From contig CADFMD010000011.1 of the NCBI GenBank assembly GCA_902835305.1, positions 4,943 to 68,942 of the forward strand: a DNA stretch of 64,000 bases, given 5' to 3'. The DNA comes from Coriobacteriaceae bacterium (GTDB lineage Bacteria > Actinomycetota > Coriobacteriia > Coriobacteriales > Coriobacteriaceae). The position numbers and the translations under genes are program-made. The notes beneath the pieces were generated by a model. The model saw nothing but the letters and a program-made list of their open reading frames with translations, did not search any database and had not been told where the DNA came from. The number at the start of each line of letters is the position of its first letter. Position 1 is the first letter of the stretch. Positions 42,012 through 49,454 of the stretch are shown here, in pieces.

Positions 42012-43046
42012 TTAACGGGCGACGCGGGTGCCACCGTCGGCGGCGTTGGCCACAGCGGCGATCTCGTCGGCGGTCACCAGATTGGAATCGCCCTTGATGG
42101 TGAGCTTGAGGATCGAGGCCGCGATGGCGTAGTTGACGGCGTCCTGCGGGTCAAAGTCGTTGATGAGGGCATGGACGAGGCCGGCGTTGAAAGCGTCGCC
42201 GGCGGCAACGCCCTCGAGCACATGCACGTCGTGAGCAGGGGAGAACCAGTGCTCGCCGCTCTCGGCGTCAAAGAGCATGCCCATCCAGATGGAGCGCTCG
42301 ACGCAGGAGATGTTGCGGACGACCGAGGCGACCTTCTTGCAACCGTACTCGGCGCAGATCTGACGGGCCATCTCGACGTAGGTGTCGCGCTCCTCGATTC
42401 CGTGGGCAAGGGAGCCGGAGACGCAGGTCATACCAAGGCCGGCGGGTGCGTCCTCGTCGTTGGCGATGCAGATGTCGACGAGTGGCAGGAGCTCCTTCAT
42501 GGTTGCCTGCGACTTCTCGGGCGACCACATCTTGCCGCGATAGTTCACGTCGCACACGGTGGTGATGCCCTTGGCGCGGCAAGCGGTGAGGGCATCCTTG
42601 CAGGCAGCGGCCATCTCGTCGGACACGGCGGGAGTCACGCCAGAGAAGTAGAAGACATCGACGCCCTTGAGGATTTCGTCCCAATCAAAGACGTCGCGCT
42701 TGGCCATGTTGATGGCGGAATACTTGCGGTCGTAGACGCAGCCGTTGCCGCGCTGCGAGGCGCCAACCTCAAACACATAGGAGCCAAGACGGTCGCCCTG
42801 GCGCACGACGCGCGTGGTGTCGACGCCGTAAGCCTTCAGCGAGCGAAGGGCGCACTCGCCCAGGCGGTTGGCCGGAACAACGGAGACGTAAGCGGCCTTG
42901 TCGCCCTGATAGGCCAGGGAAAGCGCGGTGTTGGCCTCGGCGCCGCCGTAGCGAACGTCAAACTCGGTGGCCTGTTCAATGCGCAAGTGATCTTTGGGCG
43001 AGAGCCTCATCATGATCTCGCCGAAGGTAAGAACCGTTTTACCCAT
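42012..43046 (-). CDS. kdgK: 2-keto-3-deoxygluconate kinase (PfkB family)
   Basis: 344 residues from ATG at 43046. A ribokinase-fold sugar kinase: N-terminal TFGEIMMRLSPKDHLRIEQA, substrate loop VRYGGAEANTALSLAYQG, mid-protein VCDVNYRGKMWSPE, and the C-terminal ATP/anion-hole motif LEGVAAGDAFNAGLVHAL with the catalytic Asp. The YGGAEANTA and DVNYRGKMWS signatures fit KDG kinases. It makes KDPG for the aldolase encoded downstream. The promoter region is shared with the divergent LacI-type gene, where two overlapping operators occur. Confidence 0.92.
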   Translation of the reverse strand: MGKTVLTFGEIMMRLSPKDHLRIEQATEFDVRYGGAEANTALSLAYQGDKAAYVSVVPANRLGECALRSLKAYGVDTTRVVRQGDRLGSYVFEVGASQRGNGCVYDRKYSAINMAKRDVFDWDEILKGVDVFYFSGVTPAVSDEMAAACKDALTACRAKGITTVCDVNYRGKMWSPEKSQATMKELLPLVDICIANDEDAPAGLGMTCVSGSLAHGIEERDTYVEMARQICAEYGCKKVASVVRNISCVERSIWMGMLFDAESGEHWFSPAHDVHVLEGVAAGDAFNAGLVHALINDFDPQDAVNYAIAASILKLTIKGDSNLVTADEIAAVANAADGGTRVAR

Positions 43047-43090
43047 GGTCGCGCAGCTCCTTCTTGCTCGTGCGTACACCTTTGATATGG

Positions 43091-43146
43091 CGTTGGCACG
43101 GAGGTGCCAAGACGGTAGGGTGCATCTTTGCACCTCCGTGCCAACG
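43091..43146. repeat. 17-bp inverted repeat in the kdgK leader
   Basis: CGTTGGCACGGAGGTGC (43091-43107) and GCACCTCCGTGCCAACG (43130-43146) are perfect complements. Each arm also contains the self-complementary GGCACGGAGGTGCC. In the kdgK transcript this would be a strong leader hairpin close to the start codon. Confidence 0.6.
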
Positions 43147-43151
43147 CTCGC

Positions 43152-43197
43152 CGAAATCGGTTTACGAAATCGGTTTCGTTTCGAGTTGTAGTATACT
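43152..43197. promoter_or_regulatory. LacI-type operators between kdgK and its regulator
   Basis: ACGAAATCGGTTTCGT (43164-43179) is a near-perfect palindrome with a central CG, the hallmark of LacI/GalR operators. An overlapping half-match, CGAAATCGGTTTAC, lies at 43152-43165. A TATACT -10 box at 43192-43197 follows on the + strand. Binding here would repress both the lacI-type gene and the divergent kdgK-eda genes. Confidence 0.65.
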
Positions 43198-43280
43198 CAC
43201 CTACAGCGTTTTGCAACCGAGATTTTTAAAAAATGCCTAAAATGGCTCAGACCGCCGACAATTGGGAAACGGGGTGCGCT

Positions 43281-44303
43281 ATGGCGCAGATGAGAATCAA
43301 GGACATTGCCGCCGCGGCGGGCGTGAGCCCGGCCACGGTCTCGCGCTATCTCAATAACCGCCCCGGGCAGATGACCGAGGAGACCCGCGCCCGCATCGCG
43401 GCGGTTATCGAGCGCACCGGTTATCGCCCACGTGCCGCCGCACGCAATCTGCGCAGCTCGCGCACCAACCTCATCGGCGTGATTCTGGCCGACATCGCCA
43501 ACCCGTTCTCCAGCGCCATGCTCGAAGGGCTTTCCGCCAGCGCCGCCGCGCGCGGCTGCTCGCTCATGACGGCCATTAGCGGCAACGACCCCGCCAAGGA
43601 GGCAGAGTCGCTCACCAGACTTATCGATGCCGGCGTGGACGGCCTGGTCGTCAACACCTGTGGCGGCAACGACGAGGCAATCGCCGCGGCCGCGGGACGC
43701 CTACCCGTTGTGTTACTCGACCGCGACGTTGCCGATGGTGGCATCGATCTGGTGACCTCCAACAACCGTGAGCTGGTCGCCGGCCTGGTAGACGCCTTGA
43801 CCGCTGCCGGCAGCGAGCGCCTGTGCCTACTTACCGAGGCAAGCGACGACAGCCCCGTGCGTCGCGAGCGCGCCGAGGCCTTTGCCGACGAGCTCTCGCG
43901 CCGCGACCTTGCGGGCGAGGTCGTCACCCTGGCCGACGGCGGCGCCACGGGCGTCGGCCGCCTGGACGAGACTATTCGCGGCAACGCAGGCAAAAAACTC
44001 GGCCTTATTGCCGTCAACGGCTTGGTCTTTTTGCGTCTGACCGAGGCGCTGGCGCAGCTTGGCCCCTCGCTGCCGGCGGGTCTCAAGATCGCGACGTTTG
44101 ACGATTACCCCTGGAACCATGTGCTCTTTGGCGGTGTGACCACGGCCGCGCAGGACACCCTCACCATTGCCGAGCGCGTAGTCGAGCGCCTGTCCGAGCG
44201 CATCGACGTCGTTACCACTACGGTGGGCGATGCCGCAAAGCTCGCCCCTAAGCGCATCGAGGTTCCCGGCCACATCGAACACCGCGCTTCGACCTCGCGC
44301 TAG
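43281..44303 (+). CDS. LacI-family regulator, probably of ketodeoxygluconate metabolism
   Basis: About 340 residues from ATG 43281 (ATG 43233 is an alternative that adds 16 poorly conserved residues). The DNA-binding domain reads MRIKDIAAAAGVSPATVSRY with the hinge helix RPRAAARNLRSS. The periplasmic-binding-protein fold follows: NLIGVILADIANPFSSAMLEG, DGLVVNTCGG, PVVLLDRDV, IATFDDYPWNHVLFGGVTT. It has the KdgR-type LacI layout. Divergence from kdgK with a LacI operator between them makes it the likely repressor of kdgK-eda, induced by KDG or a related sugar acid. Confidence 0.9.
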   Translation: MAQMRIKDIAAAAGVSPATVSRYLNNRPGQMTEETRARIAAVIERTGYRPRAAARNLRSSRTNLIGVILADIANPFSSAMLEGLSASAAARGCSLMTAISGNDPAKEAESLTRLIDAGVDGLVVNTCGGNDEAIAAAAGRLPVVLLDRDVADGGIDLVTSNNRELVAGLVDALTAAGSERLCLLTEASDDSPVRRERAEAFADELSRRDLAGEVVTLADGGATGVGRLDETIRGNAGKKLGLIAVNGLVFLRLTEALAQLGPSLPAGLKIATFDDYPWNHVLFGGVTTAAQDTLTIAERVVERLSERIDVVTTTVGDAAKLAPKRIEVPGHIEHRASTSR

Positions 44304-44345
44304 TCTGTGTGATAATATATAGACAATGTCATACAGGAGGTATCC

Positions 44346-44840
44346 ATGGCTGCGTCTGTGCTGAGTGTGCGAGTGGACTCGTCAATTAAAGATTCATTTG
44401 CCGAGCTGTGCGAAGAACTTGGCATGACTTCGTCTGTTGCAGTCAATATGTTTATGAGACAGATGCTGCGCGAGCGTTCGCTGCCGTTTGTCCCTTCACT
44501 CGGTAAAAGCTCTGCGAGCGGAAGCGTCGCGGCGGGCATTTTGGATACCGCTCAGATTGAGTCCGCTGTCCGTGAGGCGGCCAGCCCGATTCCCGCCATC
44601 AAAAGCGTGATTCTTTTTGGCTCGTATGCTCGTGGCGACGCGCGTGCCGATAGTGACATTGACTTGCGTCTCGAAATCGATCGCGATCAGGGCTTTGGCC
44701 TTTTCGCGTTGTCGGCATTCGGCGAGGCGGTGCGCAAAGAAACTGGGAGGCAGGTTGATCTTGTCTCGAGCGACCATCTTGATGCCGATCTTGCCGCGGT
44801 AATCGAGCGCGAAGGAGTGATCCTTTATGATCGCGCGTAA
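44346..44840 (+). CDS. RelB/DinJ-type antitoxin domain fused to an MNT (MntA-like) nucleotidyltransferase domain
   Basis: 164 residues with ACAGGAGG before ATG 44346. Residues ~5-50 match RelB/DinJ ribbon-helix-helix antitoxins (VRVDSSIKDSFAELCEELGM, then MRQMLRERSLPF). Residues ~75-164 are a minimal nucleotidyltransferase: FGSYARGDARADSDIDLRLE carries GS at 92-93, the GSxARGxxR signature of MntA antitoxins and the metal-binding Asp104 and Asp106, with a third acidic residue, Asp138, in RQVDLVSS. MntA proteins AMPylate HEPN RNase toxins. No HEPN gene adjoins it; glnA follows. The N-terminal half could provide DNA binding or toxin binding. The function of the fusion is unknown. Confidence 0.85.
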   Translation: MAASVLSVRVDSSIKDSFAELCEELGMTSSVAVNMFMRQMLRERSLPFVPSLGKSSASGSVAAGILDTAQIESAVREAASPIPAIKSVILFGSYARGDARADSDIDLRLEIDRDQGFGLFALSAFGEAVRKETGRQVDLVSSDHLDADLAAVIEREGVILYDRA

Positions 44841-44885
44841 GTCAGACGGCCTGTTCGCGCACGTTTTTTGAGCGCTTGATACGCT

Positions 44886-44901
44886 TTAACCCTGCGGAAA
44901 C
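44886..44901 (+). promoter_or_regulatory. GlnR-box-like site upstream of glnA
   Basis: TTAAC-CCTGCG-GAAAC matches the actinobacterial GlnR half-site pattern gTnAC-n6-GaAAC at all strongly conserved positions (AC-n9-AC). It lies 65 bases before glnA. A glnR-like gene follows glnA, which makes autoregulation plausible. Confidence 0.55.
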
Positions 44902-44966
44902 ATTTTTCTGCGATAGTATCTGCGATATAGACCAGTCGAAACCCGCCCGAAAGAAAGGGGAGCGAC

Positions 44967-46304
44967 ATGAACCAGCAGAACATCGATTACGTACTCCGCT
45001 CCGTAGAGCAGCGTGACATCCGCTTTGTGCGTCTGTGGTTTGTCGACATTCTCGGCCGCCTCAAGAACTTCGCCATTAGCCCCGAGGACCTCGAGGTCGC
45101 TTTTGAAGAGGGTATCGGCTTTGACGGCTCCGCCATCGAGGGTTTTGCTACGCCCGAGGAAGCCGACATGCTGGCGTTTCCCGATGCTTCGACCTTCCAG
45201 ATTTTGCCGTGGCGTCCGAGCCATAACGGCGTTGCCCGCGTGTTCTGCGATGTATGCACTCCCGATCGCAAGCCGTTTGCCGGCGACCCGCGCGATGCCC
45301 TGCGCCGCATGTTCCGCAAGGCCGAGAAGGCTGGCTATCTGCTCAACGTGGGTGCCGAGCTGGAGTATTACTACTTCCCCGACGAGCACACTCCCGAGCC
45401 GCTCGACAACGTGGGCTACTTCGATCTTTCGGTGAGCGATGCTGCCCGCGACCTGCGTCGCAACACGGTCCTCACGCTCGAGAAGATGTCCGTGCCCGTG
45501 GAGTACACCTTCCACGCCGCCGGTCGCTCGCAGCATGGCATGAGCCTGCGTCACGCCGAGGCTCTGAGCATGTCCGACGCTATCACCACGGCCAAACTCA
45601 TCATTAAGCAGCAGGCCTACGAGAGCGGTTGCCACGCCTCCTTTATGCCCAAGCCGTTGGCGGGCGAGGACGGCAGCGCCATGTTTTTGCATCAGTCGCT
45701 GTTCGACCACGACGGCAACAACGTCTTTTGGGGCGAGGACGACGAGAAGTACCACCTCTCCGAAATCGCCAAGCACTACATGGCCGGCATCTTGGCGCAC
45801 GCGCGCGAGATCAGCGCCATCACCAATCCCACGGTCAACTCGTACAAGCGCATCACCACGGGCGGCGACTCCGTGCCGCAGTACGCCACGTGGGGCCTGC
45901 GCAACCGCGCAAGCATGGTTCGCATCCCGGTCTACAAGCCCGGCAAGCAGCTGTCCACGCGCATCGAGCTTCGTAGCCCCGATCCCATGGCCAATCCGTA
46001 TCTGGTCAACGCCGTCACGCTGGCGGCTGGTCTCGACGGCATCGAGCGCAAGCTGGAGCTCCCGCTCGAGGCCACGGCCGAGACGCTCAAGCTCAACGAC
46101 CGCCAGATGCTCGAGGCCGGTTATACGCCGCTGCCGCGCTCGCTTAAAGAGGCACTCGACGTCTTTGAGGACTCGCAGTTTATGAAGGATGCCCTCGGCG
46201 AGCACATCCATAGCTTCTTCCTCAAAAAGAAGCGCGACGAGTGGCATAAGTTTGAGTCCACGATCACCGAATGGGAGATCAAGCACTACCTGGCGAACTC
46301 CTAA
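44967..46304 (+). CDS. glnA: Glutamine synthetase type I
   Basis: 445 residues, the length of the GSI-alpha form. It makes glutamine from glutamate, ammonia and ATP. Motifs are GFDGSAIEGFATPEEADM near the start, the ATP and metal-binding NVGAELEYYYF, KPLAGEDGSAMFLHQSL, NPTVNSYKRI and IELRSPDPMANPYLV. The Tyr adenylylation motif of GSI-beta enzymes (NLYDLPPEE) is not seen. Control is therefore more likely by transcription (GlnR) and feedback than by GlnE. It is followed within 51 bases by a glnR-like gene and preceded by a GlnR-box-like site. Confidence 0.96.
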   Translation: MNQQNIDYVLRSVEQRDIRFVRLWFVDILGRLKNFAISPEDLEVAFEEGIGFDGSAIEGFATPEEADMLAFPDASTFQILPWRPSHNGVARVFCDVCTPDRKPFAGDPRDALRRMFRKAEKAGYLLNVGAELEYYYFPDEHTPEPLDNVGYFDLSVSDAARDLRRNTVLTLEKMSVPVEYTFHAAGRSQHGMSLRHAEALSMSDAITTAKLIIKQQAYESGCHASFMPKPLAGEDGSAMFLHQSLFDHDGNNVFWGEDDEKYHLSEIAKHYMAGILAHAREISAITNPTVNSYKRITTGGDSVPQYATWGLRNRASMVRIPVYKPGKQLSTRIELRSPDPMANPYLVNAVTLAAGLDGIERKLELPLEATAETLKLNDRQMLEAGYTPLPRSLKEALDVFEDSQFMKDALGEHIHSFFLKKKRDEWHKFESTITEWEIKHYLANS

Positions 46305-46354
46305 TCGCGCTGGCTTGTCCCAGTACGATTGAGCTCATTTCTTTGGAGGCCGAT

Positions 46355-47017
46355 ATGTCCGAAAAGAGTGCCCTGTTCATGGCGCGCACGACGCGCTTCC
46401 ACGAGTTTGCCCGCAGCTTGACGACCACCATGGGTGTCGAGGTGAGTCTGGCCACCCCCGATTCGCCAACTGCGGCGCACGACTTTGACCTGCTGATCCT
46501 CGATTCCGATGGCATCCGCAGCGACCGCATCGATCAGATTGCCAAGTGGCTTGACGATCGTGGTGGCGTCCCCATGTTGGTGATCGTTGACGACGAGGCG
46601 CTCGGTACCCTGCGCCTGCCGAATCACGCGCATGCCGACTTTGTGTGCCCCACGGCGACGCCCAACGAGCTCAAGGCTCGCGCGCAGCGCCTGATGGGCG
46701 AGGAGGAGACCGTCACCGCCGACGATGTGCTCAACATCGATAACCTCGAGATTAATCTGGCTACCTACCAGGTGACACTCGATAACGAGCCCATCGACCT
46801 GACGCTGATGGAGTACTCGCTGCTGAGCTTTTTGGCGACGCACCCCAACCGCGCCTACAGCCGCGAGGTGCTGCTGCACCGCGTATGGGGCTTTGAGTAC
46901 TGCGGCGGCACGCGCACCGTCGACGTGCACATCCGACGCATCCGCTCCAAGGTGGGCCCGCAGATCGCGGCGCACATCACCACCGTCCGCGGCGTGGGAT
47001 ATCTGTTTAAGGACTAG
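46355..47017 (+). CDS. glnR: GlnR-like orphan OmpR-family regulator
   Basis: 220 residues from ATG 46355 (GGAGG 6 bases upstream of its spacer). The N-terminal receiver-like domain is atypical: the usual phosphoacceptor context is replaced by DLLILDSDGIRSDRI and the switch Lys region by DFVCPTATPNELKARA. This is as in actinobacterial GlnR, which is active without phosphorylation. The C-terminal winged helix is standard (LTLMEYSLLSFLATHPN, RTVDVHIRRIRSKVG, TTVRGVGYLFKD). There is no cognate kinase nearby. Placement right after glnA and a GlnR-type box upstream of glnA support a nitrogen-control role. The gene symbol rests on context. Confidence 0.75.
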   Translation: MSEKSALFMARTTRFHEFARSLTTTMGVEVSLATPDSPTAAHDFDLLILDSDGIRSDRIDQIAKWLDDRGGVPMLVIVDDEALGTLRLPNHAHADFVCPTATPNELKARAQRLMGEEETVTADDVLNIDNLEINLATYQVTLDNEPIDLTLMEYSLLSFLATHPNRAYSREVLLHRVWGFEYCGGTRTVDVHIRRIRSKVGPQIAAHITTVRGVGYLFKD

Positions 47018-47040
47018 CAAGTAAATAGAGGGCAATGTGA

Positions 47041-47069
47041 GGGTACCGGAGATTTCACCAGTACCCTTT
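47041..47069 (+). terminator. Terminator after glnR
   Basis: GGGTACCGG (47041-47049) pairs with CCAGTACCC (47058-47066) with one mismatch, followed by TTTT. Confidence 0.75.
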
Positions 47070-47201
47070 TCTCGTTTAGGGCGAAAAGAAGACCTTTCAC
47101 CGATTAAAAGTGTGTCAGTAAAAACAATATCAAACGTATAACACTATCTAGTAAATATCATCTAGTTACCGTATCTCCCTACTACACGGATGGAGGAAGA
47201 A

Positions 47202-48329
47202 ATGCGTTATTCGAGAAAGGTGATTGTCGGATTCATAGTGTTGCTTGCCGCCCTGATGTCTCCAAGGTTGGTTTTTGGAGACGACGACTTGGTCCGTGTC
47301 ACACCGCAAATAGCTGTGGAGCAAGCGCAGGCTTTCTTTGATGATGTATCGGATGAGCCGGTGACCGCTTGTGACCCAGTAAAAATGGTGAATTCCGATG
47401 GGGAATCAATCGGGTATATCGTTCGTGCGAAGCGGGATGACGTTAACTATGGCTACGTCGTATTTGATTCAGAGCGATCTTGGTGGATCAGCGAATACTG
47501 CTTGGCTCCGAACGCTCTTTTACCTATCGAGAGTGCAAGCGAAGAAATTGCACTCCTCGCATCCTCGGATAACGTCGTTGCGTTAAAGATTGACGAGCTA
47601 ACTGTTGGCGTTGCCGACTTAGATAAAAACATTGTTTTAGACGCAAGTGGAAAAAAAGTACCAAATAAATTGTCCTCGGGAGGCAATCGCAGCGGATCGC
47701 CGGAACATTTCGATGACGTTTTTGTATCTGCCAAGGATTTGTATAAACAGGGATATGTTGTTGATGCGAGCAAAACGGTTTCGGGAATAATAACGCCAAC
47801 GCAAACAGAAGTTATCAAAGAAACGGGGACTTATGCTTGCGCTGTTTCGGCAATGTTTGCAGTTAGCAGTCACTATGTGACTTTGAACCGCCTTAAATTG
47901 TCCGATTTATACTCGGAGCTTTGGAGGCTGTCGGGGACATGGGAAGAAGAAGAAAAGAAATATGATCAAGCGACTGGTCTGTACTTTACTCAAGGCAAGA
48001 CTTCTCCTGACAAACCCGCTCCGGCCTTAAAGGAGTTTTGTGCAAGACGAGGCAAGGAGCTTGAGACGTCATTCGTTTGGTATCCGTCATGGGATTCCTT
48101 TAGGGTGAATACCGACTCGGGGAATCTGAGTATTTTCTCTGGAAGGCTCCGGTCAAATGGCAGCGGGCACGCAATGGCAGTTGTGGGCTACGTGGCAATG
48201 CATAACACATACTCGAGTGCCAAGAAGTACCTGCTTGTTGTTTGGAATGGATGGACAAACCAGCTACAGTTTCTTCCATATGACGTATCAATTTACACGT
48301 CTCACGATGGCACATATTGCAAGGGTTGA
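47202..48329 (+). CDS. Secreted papain-like (C39/C10-type) cysteine protease homologue
   Basis: 375 residues from ATG 47202 (GGAGG 5 bases upstream). A signal peptide (RYSRKVIVGFIVLLAALMS, cleavage likely near VFG-DDD) is followed by a ~190-residue N-terminal domain without recognised motifs; it may be a propeptide. The C-terminal domain has a papain-like triad: Cys213 in TYACAVSAMFAV, His323 in GHAMAVVGYV and Asn349 in LVVWNGW. This resembles Peptidase_C39-like or streptopain-like exported proteases. The gene is visibly richer in A/T than its neighbours and opens a three-gene cassette, suggesting horizontal acquisition. The substrate is unknown. Confidence 0.7.
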   Translation: MRYSRKVIVGFIVLLAALMSPRLVFGDDDLVRVTPQIAVEQAQAFFDDVSDEPVTACDPVKMVNSDGESIGYIVRAKRDDVNYGYVVFDSERSWWISEYCLAPNALLPIESASEEIALLASSDNVVALKIDELTVGVADLDKNIVLDASGKKVPNKLSSGGNRSGSPEHFDDVFVSAKDLYKQGYVVDASKTVSGIITPTQTEVIKETGTYACAVSAMFAVSSHYVTLNRLKLSDLYSELWRLSGTWEEEEKKYDQATGLYFTQGKTSPDKPAPALKEFCARRGKELETSFVWYPSWDSFRVNTDSGNLSIFSGRLRSNGSGHAMAVVGYVAMHNTYSSAKKYLLVVWNGWTNQLQFLPYDVSIYTSHDGTYCKG

Positions 48330-48337
48330 TTGTACTC

Positions 48338-48694
48338 GTGAACGGCGACAAGTTCATTCGAAGGGCAATGCTCCTATTGGTGCTTTCCTTTGCTTTGCTC
48401 ACCGCAGCGAGCTTCTTTCTGTTAAGGGCGACTAATGGGGGAGAAAACGACACGGTTGTTGCAGTCGAGGTGCGCGCTCTATCGGATGTTCATAACGGGC
48501 AATTTGAGGCGCTTATGCCAAGTGGTTGCCGTAAGAGAATCGATATGCGCCGTAAGTCAAGTTCCGGATATGTCTCAGGGTTGAAAGCAGGTGATAAATG
48601 GATTCTAGTTTTTGTGGAAGATAAGGAACTTGACGGGACTGTTCTGTATCCCCATTCAGCTGAGAAAGTCAAATCAAGTAGACAAGGGGAATGA
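48338..48694 (+). CDS. Small membrane-anchored protein of the A/T-rich cassette
   Basis: About 118 residues if GTG 48338 is used; TTG codons slightly upstream are alternatives. It has a basic N-terminus (NGDKFIRRA), one hydrophobic helix (MLLLVLSFALLTAASFFLL) and a ~85-residue extracytoplasmic part containing RKRIDMRRKSSSGYVSGLKAG and DKWILVFVEDKELDGTV, which looks like a small beta-barrel (OB or SH3-like) fold. I do not recognise the family. It starts 8 bases after the protease stop and ends 3 bases before the next gene, so the three genes form an operon. Confidence 0.65.
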   Translation: MNGDKFIRRAMLLLVLSFALLTAASFFLLRATNGGENDTVVAVEVRALSDVHNGQFEALMPSGCRKRIDMRRKSSSGYVSGLKAGDKWILVFVEDKELDGTVLYPHSAEKVKSSRQGE

Positions 48695-48697
48695 AGA

Positions 48698-49282
48698 ATG
48701 ATTGATAGAAAGCAGTTCTTAGGTCTGATGGCGGGGGCTCCTATTTTGATGCGAGCCGGGATGGCAGAAGCCGTGGAGTTGCCGGACGCTCAGAAGCGAT
48801 TGACGCTCGTGGTCGACACGGTGGTCAGAGATGAAAATGGCAATGAAAAAACGCGAACAAGAAGCAGAGAGACTATTTTCACGCCAGAGAGCAAAACTGT
48901 GTCTGCCGACGCTATGGCCGGTGATGTCATAACAATCCAGAGGGAATCAGATGAAACGTTGCCGCTGCTTGCCAAGATTGAGCTCACAGTCGCTTATTAT
49001 AACGATAAAACAGAAATTGAGATTCGTTCCGGAAAGTACTCGATAGTCCAAATCAATCCGCTTGTGATGTATGCAAACGCTTGGTACGCGCTCATGCAGA
49101 AGGATAAATACGTGATGAATAACTTCACGGAAAGCGAAGCATCATATGAAACGGGGTGGGAGCCAACGCCATACGACGCGGAGAAAGATAAGTGGACGTG
49201 CGGATCAGGCATGGGCGCGACGATTACGGACTTCATTAACGATTCAACATATAGCTTTGCTATCGACTGTTATATCGAATAG
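48698..49282 (+). CDS. Exported hypothetical protein of the A/T-rich cassette
   Basis: 194 residues with a signal peptide (DRKQFLGLMAGAPILMRAG, probably cut after AEA). The mature part is hydrophilic and beta-rich, with TRTRSRETIFTPESKTVSAD and an aromatic stretch MYANAWYALMQKDKY. I recognise no family. AGGGGAATGAAGA precedes the ATG. It is the last gene of the protease cassette and could be a substrate, an inhibitor or a partner of the protease. Confidence 0.65.
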   Translation: MIDRKQFLGLMAGAPILMRAGMAEAVELPDAQKRLTLVVDTVVRDENGNEKTRTRSRETIFTPESKTVSADAMAGDVITIQRESDETLPLLAKIELTVAYYNDKTEIEIRSGKYSIVQINPLVMYANAWYALMQKDKYVMNNFTESEASYETGWEPTPYDAEKDKWTCGSGMGATITDFINDSTYSFAIDCYIE

Positions 49283-49401
49283 ACATGACGGCATAGAACG
49301 AATTGGCCTATAAGCATGTCATTACTTAAGCAAAGCTGAAATCTTGGCATCTAGTGCTCGGGACTGCCCAGCTTGGGGTACAACTCAACGTGAACAATGA
49401 T

Positions 49402-49430
49402 GGCCCGCCACATGTTTGGCGGGCCTTTGG
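49402..49430 (+). terminator. Hairpin upstream of htrA
   Basis: The perfect 9-bp stem GGCCCGCCA (49402-49410) / TGGCGGGCC (49417-49425) is followed by TTTGGTTATTT. It ends the cassette transcript or sits in the htrA leader, 25 bases before the htrA start. Confidence 0.7.
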
Positions 49431-49454
49431 TTATTTGACGAAAGGACCGCAGCT

